Part shown: in pieces, positions 37,849 to 46,717 of the stretch
Numbering within the stretch: the first letter of the stretch is position 1
Layout of the letters: the number at the start of each line of letters is the position of its first letter
Assembly: GCF_900184895.1 (NCBI RefSeq)
Contig: NZ_FXZK01000009.1
Location: forward strand, 86,498 to 150,497
Source: Flavimaricola marinus
GTDB lineage: Bacteria > Pseudomonadota > Alphaproteobacteria > Rhodobacterales > Rhodobacteraceae
DNA length: 64,000 nt
Direction: 5' to 3'
Notes under the pieces: model-generated
Database searches by the model: none
What the model was told of the DNA's origin: nothing
What the model saw: only the letters and a program-made list of their open reading frames with translations
Made by a program: the position numbers and the translations under genes

Positions 37849-39500
37849 GTAAGAAACCCAACGTGCTCTGGATCATGGCCGACCAGCTTCGGTTCGACTA
37901 CCTCAGCTGCTATGGCCATCCCCATTTGCAGACGCCGCATATCGATGCCTTGGCAGCACGAGGGATCAGGTTCACCAATACCTATGTGCAGTCGCCTGTC
38001 TGCGGCCCGTCACGGATGTCGGCCTATACCGGGCGCTATGTGCGCAGCCACGGATCCACATGGAACGGCATCCCCCTGCGAGTAGGCGAACCCACCTTGG
38101 GCGACCATCTGCGCAAGGCCGGGGCCCGCGCCGTTCTGGTCGGCAAGACGCATATGATAGCGGACCGCGAAGGCATGGCATGGCTTGGCATCGATCCCAC
38201 GTCCGAGATCGGAGTCCGGGTCGCCGAATGCGGATTCGAAGCATTCGAACGCGATGATGGCCTCCACCCCGACAGTGCGCGGCAGAACTGGTCGGCCTAT
38301 GACGACTATCTGGTCAACCTCGGCTACACGTCCGACAACCCCTGGGAAGACTTCGCCAACTCCGGCCTCGATCCGGATGGGGAGTTGATGTCGGCGTGGC
38401 TGCTCAAGAATTCCCGGCTGCCGGCGAACGTGCCCGAGGAGCATTCGGAAACCGCGTATATGACGAACCGCGCCATCGATTTCATGACGGACGCGATGCA
38501 GAGCGACCAGCCGTGGCTTTGTCATCTGAGCTATATCAAGCCGCATTGGCCCTATATCGTGCCGGCCCCCTATCACGACATGTACGGGCCCGAACACATC
38601 GTCGATCCGATCCGGTCAGAGAGCGAGAAAGAGACCGACCACCCTTTGCTTCGCGCCTATCAACAGGCGCGGGTTTGCCGCAGCTTTTCACGCGATCATG
38701 TGCGTGAGCATGTCATTCCCGCCTACATGGGCCTGATCAAGCAGTTGGACGACAATCTCGGGCGACTCTTTGCGTGGATGGACGAAAGCGGGCTCAGCGA
38801 GAACACCATCGTCGCCTTCACCTCGGACCATGGCGACTACATGGGCGACCATTGGATGGGTGACAAGGATTTCTACCACGAGGTCGCCGCCAAGGTGCCT
38901 CTGATCATCGCAGACCCGCGTCCAGAAGCCGACAGCACCCGCGGCACCACCAGCGACGCGCTGGTCGAGATGATCGACCTTGCGCCAACCTTCATGAACG
39001 CCCTCGGTTGCCCGCCAAAACCGCAAGTCGTCGAAGGCCGCGATCTGACGCCGCTATTGCATGGCACGGATGGCTTCTCGCGACGCTATGCCATCAGCGA
39101 ACACGACTACTCGAGCTTCGAAATGGCCCGCGCGCTCGATGTCGCGCAAGAAGACGCGCGCACCGTGATGATCTTTGACGGGCGCTGGAAATATGTCCGG
39201 TGCGAAGGCTTCCGGCCGGTCCTCTTCGATCTTGAAACCGATCCAAACGAGTTCACCGATCTTGGGGCGTCAGAGAAGGCCGAACACCGCGAGGTCCGCG
39301 CCCGTCTGGAGGAGGCTCTGCTGGCTTGGTCGATGCAGCATCACACGCGGATCACCGTCACTCCGGAGCTCTTGGCGCGTCAGGGCAAAGCGGCGGAAAC
39401 GGGCATTCTCATCGGCTTCTGGGATGAGGCGGAATACGAGGCCAGCACCGGTATTCCCTTCAAGGACCTCAAGCCGCTCGGCCCGCCGAAGGCCGGGTAG
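37845..39500 (+). CDS. Sulfatase / phosphonate monoester hydrolase family enzyme
   Basis: A 551-residue alkaline-phosphatase-superfamily hydrolase. The N terminus KPNVLWIMADQLRFDYLS supplies a metal aspartate, and C53 in VCGPSR fits the CxPSR motif whose cysteine becomes formylglycine. A second metal site is FTSDHGDYMGDHW. No signal peptide is present, so it works in the cytoplasm. It hydrolyses a sulfate ester or a phosphonate/phosphate mono- or diester. Coupling to MarR and proximity to a TAXI transporter suggest that the imported solute or a derivative is the substrate. Conversion of Cys53 needs a formylglycine-generating enzyme not seen in this window. Confidence 0.9.
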   Translation: MSKKPNVLWIMADQLRFDYLSCYGHPHLQTPHIDALAARGIRFTNTYVQSPVCGPSRMSAYTGRYVRSHGSTWNGIPLRVGEPTLGDHLRKAGARAVLVGKTHMIADREGMAWLGIDPTSEIGVRVAECGFEAFERDDGLHPDSARQNWSAYDDYLVNLGYTSDNPWEDFANSGLDPDGELMSAWLLKNSRLPANVPEEHSETAYMTNRAIDFMTDAMQSDQPWLCHLSYIKPHWPYIVPAPYHDMYGPEHIVDPIRSESEKETDHPLLRAYQQARVCRSFSRDHVREHVIPAYMGLIKQLDDNLGRLFAWMDESGLSENTIVAFTSDHGDYMGDHWMGDKDFYHEVAAKVPLIIADPRPEADSTRGTTSDALVEMIDLAPTFMNALGCPPKPQVVEGRDLTPLLHGTDGFSRRYAISEHDYSSFEMARALDVAQEDARTVMIFDGRWKYVRCEGFRPVLFDLETDPNEFTDLGASEKAEHREVRARLEEALLAWSMQHHTRITVTPELLARQGKAAETGILIGFWDEAEYEASTGIPFKDLKPLGPPKAG

Positions 39501-39728
39501 ACGGATCGACCGAGCGCCACGGTGCGCCAAAGCCAGTGATCGACACCGTCCCCGCGATTTCCCAGCAGCCCGGCCGTTTCAGCCATCGCAGAGACGGCCG
39601 TGAGCCGTAAATCGTCGAGGCATTGGTTGGTCCGAGCTGCAATATAGGAGCATTAAGCCAATCACGCTGGCCGGTGGCAGCCGCTCGATTGCCCCACGCC
39701 ACCAAGTCTCGACCCTCGCTCAGACGAT

Positions 39729-41516
39729 CTAAGCTTGCCCGTTGGCCGGTTCCGTGCCCTCCGTGACACCCTCGATTGCTTCAATGTCGCCCGGCACGAC
39801 CGCGCTTTTACTCAACGCCCGATCTGCCGCAAATTGCGAGAGAAAGACCTCGCCTGTCAGTTCAGACAGGAAATGTGCACGCTTCAAACGGTCCATCACC
39901 GGACCTTTTACTTCCGACAGGTGAAGTTTGACGTTCATTTCGTGCAATCGGCTGTTGATCGCCTCCAGAGATTCCAGCGCGCTGAAGTCGATATCGTTGA
40001 TGGCGGAGCATTGAAGGATGACGTGGCGGACGGCCTTGTCGCCGGCGACACGATCCTGGATTTGATCCTCAAGATAGCGGGCATTCGCGAAATACAGACT
40101 CTCGTCCACCCGAAGCGACACAATCCTAGGATCGGTGATCACGTCGTGGCGCAGGATGTTGCGGTAATGCTCGGTCCCGGCAATCTGGCCCACTTCTGCG
40201 ATGTGTGGCTTGGACGACTTGTAAAGATGCAGAAGGATCGACAGACCCACGCCCGCAGAAACACCGGCCTCAACCCCAAATCCCAGAGTAATGACGATCG
40301 TCGCAAGCACGGCCGAGAAATCCGCCTTGGAATAGTCCCAGCTTCGCTTGAGGATCGAGAAATCGACGAGGCTCAGGACGGCGACGATGATCGTTGCGGC
40401 CAAGGTGGCTTTGGGCAGGAAGTAGATCAGCGGCGTCAATGCAAGCGCGGCGATCATCAGACCGATTGCGGTGAATGCGCCGGCGGCTGGCGTCTCGGCG
40501 CCTGCATCGAAGTTGACGACAGAGCGCGAGAACCCACCCGTCACCGGAAAACCGCCGGTGAGCGCGGCACCGACATTGGCGGCACCGAGGCCGATCAGCT
40601 CCTGGTCCGGGTCAATCCTTTGGCGCTTCTTGGCGGCAAGGGTTTGTGCGACCGAAATGGATTCGACAAACCCGATGATCGAGATCAGGAACGCCGGCAC
40701 CAACAGCTGACCAAGCAGATCGGGCGAGAACGATGGCAAGGTCAGAGGCGGCAGGCTTTGCGGCACGGCACCGACGATCTTGACGCCCCTGTCGGCGAGG
40801 CCAAAGGCCCAGACGGAAATCGTCGTCGCGGCAACGACAACGACAGGCCCGGTCTTCACCAGCACCCCCGTCAGGGCATCCGAAAGACCGAACCGCTTCA
40901 ACAGCGGCTTCAGACCCTTTCGGACCCAAAACAGAAACCCGGTGGCAAGGACGCCGATGATCGCCGTGACCCAATTCGTCTCAGGCAGATGTTCGCCAAG
41001 CGACATGACCAGTTCGAACAGATTGTGTCCCTCGGCATTGATCCCGAGGATGTGCTTGAGCTGGCTTGCGGCGATGATGATACCGGATGCGGTGATGAAA
41101 CCCGCAATGACGGGGTGAGACAGAAAGTTCGCCACGAAGCCAAGCCGAAACAGGCCCATCGCCAGCAGGATAATGCCGGACAACGCGGCAAGTGAGAGCG
41201 CCGCGACAGCGTAGCCCATCGTGCCCTGCTCTACGATGTTGCTCAACGCGGCCGCCGTCATCAACGAGACGACCGCCACAGGACCCACCGCGAGGGCGCG
41301 GCTGGTGCCAAAGACGGCATAGAGCATGATCGGCGCGATCGACGCGTATAGACCGGCTTCAGGCGGCAGACCGGCCAGCAGCGCATAGGCCAGCGACTGC
41401 GGGATCAGCATGATCGTGACGATCAAGGCCGCCATCAGGTCATTGGACAATGCCGTGCGGTTGTAGACACGGCCCCATGTCAGAATGGGAAGATGGCGCA
41501 TCAGTGCAGTTTTCAT
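39729..41516 (-). CDS. SulP family anion transporter with STAS domain
   Basis: A 595-residue protein with about 12-14 membrane spans (MAALIVTIMLIPQSLAYALLAGLPPEAGLYAS is the SulP hallmark) and a C-terminal cytoplasmic STAS domain (about 445-560, CSAINDIDFSALESLEAI). SulP proteins move sulfate, bicarbonate or other anions. It lies downstream of the sulfide-oxidising fusion and persulfide dioxygenase genes on the same strand, 57 bp after the fusion gene, so export of sulfite/sulfate formed from sulfide is likely. The direction of transport cannot be seen from sequence. Confidence 0.93.
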   Translation of the reverse strand: MKTALMRHLPILTWGRVYNRTALSNDLMAALIVTIMLIPQSLAYALLAGLPPEAGLYASIAPIMLYAVFGTSRALAVGPVAVVSLMTAAALSNIVEQGTMGYAVAALSLAALSGIILLAMGLFRLGFVANFLSHPVIAGFITASGIIIAASQLKHILGINAEGHNLFELVMSLGEHLPETNWVTAIIGVLATGFLFWVRKGLKPLLKRFGLSDALTGVLVKTGPVVVVAATTISVWAFGLADRGVKIVGAVPQSLPPLTLPSFSPDLLGQLLVPAFLISIIGFVESISVAQTLAAKKRQRIDPDQELIGLGAANVGAALTGGFPVTGGFSRSVVNFDAGAETPAAGAFTAIGLMIAALALTPLIYFLPKATLAATIIVAVLSLVDFSILKRSWDYSKADFSAVLATIVITLGFGVEAGVSAGVGLSILLHLYKSSKPHIAEVGQIAGTEHYRNILRHDVITDPRIVSLRVDESLYFANARYLEDQIQDRVAGDKAVRHVILQCSAINDIDFSALESLEAINSRLHEMNVKLHLSEVKGPVMDRLKRAHFLSELTGEVFLSQFAADRALSKSAVVPGDIEAIEGVTEGTEPANGQA

Positions 41517-41573
41517 TTCATACTCAAAGAGTTGAGGCGGCCCCCACAGAACATGCAGGGGCCGCGAATTACG

Positions 41574-43247
41574 CTATTTCGCGCCGATCTTTTCGGGCTT
41601 TGCCATCCATTCGTGGCCTTTCAGCATGCCTTTCCAGTAGATCGGCGGCAGCATCTTTTCCTTGAGGAACCACGCGGCTCGGCTGGGCTTCGTGCCGTCG
41701 ATGATGGTCTTTGGGAAACTGGGCAGCATGGAACCGCCATAGCCGAATTCGGCTAAGACTATCTTGCCACGCTCTACCGTGAGAGGGCAGGACCCGTATC
41801 CGTTGTACTGCGCCACGGGTGAGCCGCCGCGCATGTCCGCGATGATGTTCTCTGCAACGACCGGCGCCTGAATACGGGCCGCCGCGGCCGTCTTGGCATT
41901 GGGGGCATTCATCACATCGCCGAGGGACCAGACGTTGTCGTAGGTCTTGTGCCGAAGTGTCGCTTGATCGACGTCGACCCAACCCGCGGCATCGGCGAGC
42001 GGTGAGACCTTGATAAAGTCGGGCGCAGTCTGGGGCGGACAGACGTGGATCATGTCGAACTCCATCTCGACACGCTCCACTGGGGTGTCCGGCTTCGATA
42101 CGTCAAACCACGCCTTTTTGGCTGGCCCGTCGACGGCGACGAGGTTGTGAAAGAAGTTGAGCGTGGCGTCGTACTTCTTGACGTAGTCCATCAGCGCCGG
42201 GACATAGTCCTTGACCCCAAACAGCACTCCGCCCGCGTTGTTGAACTGGATATCGATATCCTTGAGCACACCGCGCCGATGCCATGCATCACCCGACAGA
42301 TACATCGCTTTCTGCGGTGCGCCGGCGCATTTGATCGGCATCGGCGGTTGGGTAAAGATCGCCCGGCCAGCCTTCATGCCCCGGACCAGCTCCCAAGTAT
42401 ACGGCGCGAGATCGTAGCGATAGTTCGACGTCACGCCGTTCTGACCCAAGGTCTCGACCAGCCCGTCGATCTTGTGCCAATCCAACTTGAGGCCGGGCGT
42501 GACGATCAGGCGTTTGTATTTCACCACGCGGCAGCCATCAAGGATCACCGCATTGTTTTGCGGCTCAAAAGCGGCCACGGCCGCCTTGATCCAGTGCACG
42601 CCTTTTGGGATCAGCGACCCCATCGTGCGGGCGGTCTGCTCCGGCCCGAAGATGCCGCCGCCGACCATGGTCCAACCGGGTTGGTAATAATGGACATCGG
42701 CGGGATCGATAACCGCGATTTCAAGGCCCGGCTTCCGGGCCTTGAGGCTGGCGGCCGCGGCGATGCCGCCCGCGCCCGCACCGACAATCACGATCTCATA
42801 GGTGGCATCACCGGTTTCCGTCGGGGTCTTGCCGCCGTTCGCAATGCGCCTGACGACGCCACCCATGTCATAGCCTGCCGCAGTCGTCGCGGCGAGAATG
42901 TCGACGAGCGTGCGCTTGTCTGCCTGGGCCAGAGACCACAGTGTCGCTGACCGCGTGCCGGTGCGGCAATAGGCCAGAACCGGACCCGGCAAATCGGCGC
43001 TGACCTTGTCAAAGGCCAGTGCGTCCTCATCCGTCACCTTCCCTGCGACGATGGGCAGATAGGCCGCTTCGAGGCCCGCGTCCCTCGCCGCCTTCGAGAT
43101 TTTCTCGAAGGTCGGCTGATCGGCACCCTCGCCATCGGGCCGGTTGCAGATGATCGCGCGGAAGCCTGCTTCCTTTACAGCCTGCATATCCGTTGGCATG
43201 ATTTGCGGGCTGACGGAGAGGTTCGGAGTGAGTTTCTTGATATCCAT
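41574..43247 (-). CDS. DUF442 phosphatase-like domain fused to sulfide:quinone oxidoreductase-type flavoprotein
   Basis: A 557-residue fusion. Residues 1-110 form the DUF442/Blh-type domain with the cysteine motif CRTGTRS (94-100). Residues of about 148-557 are an SQR-like FAD oxidoreductase with the dinucleotide motif VIVGAGAGGIAAAASL, the segment YYQPGWTMVGGG and PMPIKCAGAPQKA, which holds a likely redox cysteine. It would oxidise sulfide and pass electrons to quinone, making persulfide for the dioxygenase encoded just upstream. GGGAGCGAG lies before the ATG. The gene is 15 bp after the dioxygenase gene and probably shares its promoter. Confidence 0.93.
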   Translation of the reverse strand: MDIKKLTPNLSVSPQIMPTDMQAVKEAGFRAIICNRPDGEGADQPTFEKISKAARDAGLEAAYLPIVAGKVTDEDALAFDKVSADLPGPVLAYCRTGTRSATLWSLAQADKRTLVDILAATTAAGYDMGGVVRRIANGGKTPTETGDATYEIVIVGAGAGGIAAAASLKARKPGLEIAVIDPADVHYYQPGWTMVGGGIFGPEQTARTMGSLIPKGVHWIKAAVAAFEPQNNAVILDGCRVVKYKRLIVTPGLKLDWHKIDGLVETLGQNGVTSNYRYDLAPYTWELVRGMKAGRAIFTQPPMPIKCAGAPQKAMYLSGDAWHRRGVLKDIDIQFNNAGGVLFGVKDYVPALMDYVKKYDATLNFFHNLVAVDGPAKKAWFDVSKPDTPVERVEMEFDMIHVCPPQTAPDFIKVSPLADAAGWVDVDQATLRHKTYDNVWSLGDVMNAPNAKTAAAARIQAPVVAENIIADMRGGSPVAQYNGYGSCPLTVERGKIVLAEFGYGGSMLPSFPKTIIDGTKPSRAAWFLKEKMLPPIYWKGMLKGHEWMAKPEKIGAK

Positions 43248-43262
43248 GATCTCGCTCCCGGG

Positions 43263-44144
43263 TCAGATCGCGTTGATCGGCACTTTGAGCATCGGATTGC
43301 CGTCATGGTCCGTCGGGACCTCGCCAGCGCGCATGTTCACCTGCAAAGACGGGATGATGAGCTTTGGCATTCCAAGCGTTGCGTCGCGCTCGGTGCGAAA
43401 CTTGATGAAGTCCTCGCGGGTCTTGCCTTCGCCGACGTGAATGTTGTGCTTCTTCTCGTCGCCCACCGTGGTTTCCCACTGGATGTCTCGGCCGTTCGGG
43501 CCGTAGTCGTGGCACATGAACAGGCGCATCTCGTCGGGCAGGCTCAGCACCTTCTGGATGCTGTCATAGAGCACCCCTGCGTCGCCGCCGGGGAAATCGG
43601 CACGGGCCGAGCCGCCGTCCGGCATGAACAGCGTGTCGCCTACGAATGCGGCGTCACCGATGACGTGAACCATGCATGCAGGTGTGTGGCCGGGCGTGAA
43701 CATGGCAAATGCAGGCATCGTGCCGATCATGTAGGTGTCGCCGTCCTTGAACAGCGTATCGAACTGCGACCCGTCGCGCTGGAACTCGGTGCCTTCGTTA
43801 AAGACTTTGCCGAAGGTTTCCTGCACAACCATGATCTTTTCGCCGACGCCGATTTTGCCGCCGAGCTTTTCCTGCAGATAGGGGGCAGCGCTCAGGTGAT
43901 CGGCGTGCACGTGGGTTTCGATGATCCAGTCTAGGATCAGGCCGCGCTCTTTGATCTCGGCGATCAGCGCATCGGCGGCGTCATAGGTGATCCGGCCGGC
44001 GGCATAGTCGATATCCAGCACGCTATCCACGATCGCGCAATGATCGCTGTTCGGATCCTTCACGATATAGGTGATGGTGTTGGTTGCCTCGTCGAAGTGG
44101 GGCGAGACCTCTGGTTTGCGGGAGAGATCGACAGGATAGGTCAT
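43263..44144 (-). CDS. MBL-fold persulfide dioxygenase (Blh/ETHE1-like)
   Basis: A 293-residue metallo-beta-lactamase-fold enzyme with the metal motif THVHADHLSAAP, HTPACMVHVIGDAAFVGDTLF and the late CHDYGP. The GDTLF-DGGSARADFPGGDAG stretch is characteristic of ETHE1/Blh persulfide dioxygenases, which oxidise glutathione persulfide to sulfite. It leads the minus-strand unit with the DUF442-SQR fusion and SulP. GAGGA precedes the ATG. The 266-bp gap before it contains one copy of the shared 17-bp motif, which points to control by the neighbouring Rrf2 protein. Confidence 0.93.
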   Translation of the reverse strand: MTYPVDLSRKPEVSPHFDEATNTITYIVKDPNSDHCAIVDSVLDIDYAAGRITYDAADALIAEIKERGLILDWIIETHVHADHLSAAPYLQEKLGGKIGVGEKIMVVQETFGKVFNEGTEFQRDGSQFDTLFKDGDTYMIGTMPAFAMFTPGHTPACMVHVIGDAAFVGDTLFMPDGGSARADFPGGDAGVLYDSIQKVLSLPDEMRLFMCHDYGPNGRDIQWETTVGDEKKHNIHVGEGKTREDFIKFRTERDATLGMPKLIIPSLQVNMRAGEVPTDHDGNPMLKVPINAI

Positions 44145-44225
44145 GTGATGTCCTCGATTGATCGGGCAGTTATCGACGCCCGGAGTGATAGTGATTCGCC
44201 GCCTTTGCTGTGGCAGTGCGAAAAG

Positions 44226-44242
44226 CTATATTCTCTATATCG
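44226..44242 (+). promoter_or_regulatory. Shared 17-bp motif, copy 1 (upstream of persulfide dioxygenase gene)
   Basis: CTATATT-CTCT-ATATCG matches the motif CTATATT-N4-RTATYG also found at 44888 and 44942. It lies 82-98 bp before the dioxygenase start. The likely ligand is the Rrf2 regulator encoded next door. Confidence 0.55.
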
Positions 44243-44410
44243 ATTATCCCGTCAGGCTTCGGTGACATTGTCACCAAGCTGGAAAATCGGTCGGATCGCT
44301 GCCAGAATCCGGTCCGGAATCCGGACATGCGGCGGCCGGTATCTGCAATCCAGATCGTCTCGACACATCGGTGGATCGCCTGCCGTTGCAGGCGACTATC
44401 GCAGCCTCGA

Positions 44411-44860
44411 CTAGCCCCGTGGCAGCTCCAGAGGTGCGATGCGGTCCATCAGTTGCCCTCGATTGGCGGAGATATCCGCGATCGTGAGGTCATCGAGAAC
44501 CGCCATGAACGCCGCCGTGGCTTCCTGCATCTTGCGCGAAAGAATGCAGATACCCATGAGCGGGCAGGTGTTCTTTTCGGGGTTGAAGCACTCGACCACA
44601 TCCAGCGGACCTTCGGTGATCCGGACCACATCGCCAACGATGATCTCGTCGGGATTTCGAGCCAAACGGAATCCACCGCCACGACCACGGACGGTCTCCA
44701 GATAGCCAGCCTTCCCAAGTTCATGGACGATCTTGGTGATGTGGGGGCGTGACAGGTTATGGATCACGGCGACATCATCGACGCGGACCAGATCGGGCGA
44801 TTTCAGCGCAGCGAGCTGCAAGGAACGCAAGGCATAGTTAGTGTAGCTGGTCAGTTTCAT
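44411..44860 (-). CDS. Rrf2 family regulator with NsrR-like cysteine triad
   Basis: A 149-residue winged-helix regulator: MKLTSYTNYALRSLQLAAL, then the recognition region LSRPHITKIVHELGKAGYLETVRGRGGG. Cys91, Cys99 and Cys105 (ECFNPEKNTCPLMGIC) have the spacing expected for an iron-sulfur cluster of the NsrR/IscR type. NsrR senses nitric oxide through this cluster. Here it lies between a sulfide-oxidation operon and divergent cytochrome bd genes, so it may sense NO, sulfide or redox state. Copies 2 and 3 of the 17-bp motif lie 28 and 82 bp before its start, which also suggests autoregulation. Confidence 0.92.
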   Translation of the reverse strand: MKLTSYTNYALRSLQLAALKSPDLVRVDDVAVIHNLSRPHITKIVHELGKAGYLETVRGRGGGFRLARNPDEIIVGDVVRITEGPLDVVECFNPEKNTCPLMGICILSRKMQEATAAFMAVLDDLTIADISANRGQLMDRIAPLELPRG

Positions 44861-44887
44861 GGTGCATCCTGTTGTCGCAGGGCAAAG

Positions 44888-44904
44888 CTATATTGGAAGT
44901 ATTG
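44888..44904 (+). promoter_or_regulatory. Shared 17-bp motif, copy 2 (upstream of the Rrf2 gene)
   Basis: CTATATT-GGAA-GTATTG matches CTATATT-N4-RTATYG. It shares the longer AAAGCTATATT left side with copy 1. It starts 28 bp before the Rrf2 start codon, a position suited to repression. Confidence 0.5.
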
Positions 44905-44941
44905 CTTTTGCAATTGAACCAATCTATGCAACGCCGCAAAC

Positions 44942-44958
44942 CGATATTTGAAATATAG
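44942..44958 (-). promoter_or_regulatory. Shared 17-bp motif, copy 3 (Rrf2/cydA gap, opposite orientation)
   Basis: On the minus strand this reads CTATATT-TCAA-ATATCG, the same motif as copy 1 apart from the variable four bases. The core ATATTTGAAATAT (44944-44956) is itself a perfect palindrome. It points towards the cydA side, but cydA starts 339 bp away. Confidence 0.5.
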
Positions 44959-45296
44959 GATATTTGCGATGAACCTCGGAACCGGCAAACGACCAGCCTG
45001 CATTTCCGCAAGGTCCGCGATCCATACCTTGTCGTTTCCGGACCGGGTCAGGAGATGCGGCAAAATCCGGCCAAACTTGCAGTCGGCTCCGTTGCCGACA
45101 GAACATGGATTTGCTGCTCAAGACACATCCCCAGCAGGCAATCCGGCGCTACAGTCACCGGACTCGGCCTCGGAGCCAACTGCAACGGCGTCGATGCTCG
45201 CACGTCGGTCGCGCATTGCAGTGATCGCCAACCACCGGTCAAATGGGTTGCGCGTGCCTTCACCAGCCGCTCCGCACAGAGAAACGAGGACTCACG

Positions 45297-46706
45297 ATGT
45301 TCGATAGCCTGACTGCCGAGACACTGGCCCGAATGCAATTTGCATTCACCGTCTCGTTTCACATCATCTTTCCCGCCTTCTCGATTGGACTTGCCAGCTA
45401 TCTGGCCGTGCTCAACGGCCTTTGGCTGAAAACGCGCGAGCAGACCTATCTGACCCTTTTCAATTACTGGAAAAAGATCTTTGCCGTCGCCTTCGGCATG
45501 GGTGTCGTCTCTGGCATTGTGATGTCCTATCAGTTCGGAACCAACTGGTCGGTCTTTGCCGACAAGACGGGGCCGATCCTCGGCCCGTTGATGGCATACG
45601 AAGTCCTGTCGGCCTTTTTCCTCGAAGCGGGCTTCCTTGGAATCATGCTGTTCGGACGTGAACGGGTCGGTGATGGGCTGCACATGTTTGCCACGGCGAT
45701 GGTCGCCTTTGGCACACTGATGTCGGCCACTTGGATCCTGTCGGTCAATTCCTGGATGCAGACTCCCGCGGGCTACAGCGTCAACGAGCTGGGGCAATAC
45801 GTGCCCGAGGACTGGTGGCAGATCATATTCAATCCATCGTTCCCCTACCGGCTGGTGCATATGGTGCTGGCCGCCTATCTGACGACCGCGCTCGTGGTCG
45901 GCGGGGTCGGCGGCCTCCACCTCTTGCGGGACCGGACAGACGCCTCTGCTCGCCGGATGTTTTCCATGGCCATGTGGATGCTGATCGTCGTCGCACCGCT
46001 ACAGATCCTTGCCGGCGACGCGCACGGGCTGAATACGCTGGAACACCAACCTGCCAAGGTCATGGCGATGGAAGGCCACTACGACAGCCACCCCGACGGC
46101 GCGCCGCTGATCTTGTTCGGGATACCAAACCCCGCGGAAAAACGGATCGACTACGCAGTCGAGATCCCGAACCTGTCGAGCCTGATCCTGAGGCATTCAT
46201 GGACGGCGCCGCTGGCCGGTCTGGACACGATCCCCGACGAAGACGAACCGCCCGTGGCCATCGTATTCTGGAGCTTTCGGGTGATGGTCGGGCTCGGCTT
46301 CGCCATGCTCGGCCTCGGCCTGTGGAGCATCTGGCGGCGCTTTCGTGGGAAGCTTTATGACGACAAATGGCTTCACCGTGCAGCGATCATGATGGGTCCG
46401 ATGGGCTTTGTCGCCGTTCTCGCCGGCTGGATCACCACCGAAGTGGGGCGGCAACCGTTCACTGTCTACGGCCTGCTCAGGACGAGCGACAGCCTCGCGC
46501 CCGTCGCCGCTCCGGCCGTCGCAGCCTCGTTGCTGGCATTCATCGTGGTGTATTTCTTCATCTTCGGAGCGGGCACTTTCTACCTGCTGAGGATGATGAA
46601 CAAACCCGCCAGCACGCCACATCTCGGGCTGGAGGATGGTCCGATCCGAACGGCCGGCCTTACACCTGTCATGCAGACCGACCGCGACGCAATTCCCGGG
46701 GAATAA
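45297..46706 (+). CDS. cydA: Cytochrome bd-type quinol oxidase subunit I (short Q-loop, CIO type)
   Basis: A 469-residue membrane protein with about nine spans starting MFDSLTAETLARMQFAFTVSFH. His22 is a heme ligand candidate, and GRQPFTVYGLLRT is the CydA hallmark. The periplasmic Q-loop is short compared with E. coli CydA (522 residues), as in cyanide-insensitive oxidases (CioA). It oxidises quinol and reduces O2 and is relatively resistant to sulfide, cyanide and NO. The ATG at 45297 has ACGAGGA about 6 nt upstream; an in-frame extension to 45243 is unlikely. cydB follows 11 bp later. Confidence 0.95.
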   Translation: MFDSLTAETLARMQFAFTVSFHIIFPAFSIGLASYLAVLNGLWLKTREQTYLTLFNYWKKIFAVAFGMGVVSGIVMSYQFGTNWSVFADKTGPILGPLMAYEVLSAFFLEAGFLGIMLFGRERVGDGLHMFATAMVAFGTLMSATWILSVNSWMQTPAGYSVNELGQYVPEDWWQIIFNPSFPYRLVHMVLAAYLTTALVVGGVGGLHLLRDRTDASARRMFSMAMWMLIVVAPLQILAGDAHGLNTLEHQPAKVMAMEGHYDSHPDGAPLILFGIPNPAEKRIDYAVEIPNLSSLILRHSWTAPLAGLDTIPDEDEPPVAIVFWSFRVMVGLGFAMLGLGLWSIWRRFRGKLYDDKWLHRAAIMMGPMGFVAVLAGWITTEVGRQPFTVYGLLRTSDSLAPVAAPAVAASLLAFIVVYFFIFGAGTFYLLRMMNKPASTPHLGLEDGPIRTAGLTPVMQTDRDAIPGE

Positions 46707-46717
46707 GGAGCCTCACC

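Larger units (their letters stand above)
44861..45296. promoter_or_regulatory. Divergent regulatory region between the Rrf2 gene and cydA
   Basis: A 436-bp gap without a convincing gene; open frames on both strands lack family features. Its left 100 bp is AT-rich and holds two copies of the 17-bp motif and a palindrome ATTGC-TTTT-GCAAT (44901-44914). The rest is a long GC-rich leader region to cydA with no clear structure. AACGAGGA provides the cydA ribosome binding site. Confidence 0.55.

Noticed and set aside
39735..41195. Plus-strand open frame of about 486 codons
   Set aside because: Antisense to the SulP gene, which has clear membrane spans and a STAS domain in the other direction.
44901..44914. 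ATTGC-TTTT-GCAAT as a possible FNR box for cydA
   Set aside because: The FNR half-site TTGAT is not met; it is a palindrome but its bases do not fit the consensus.
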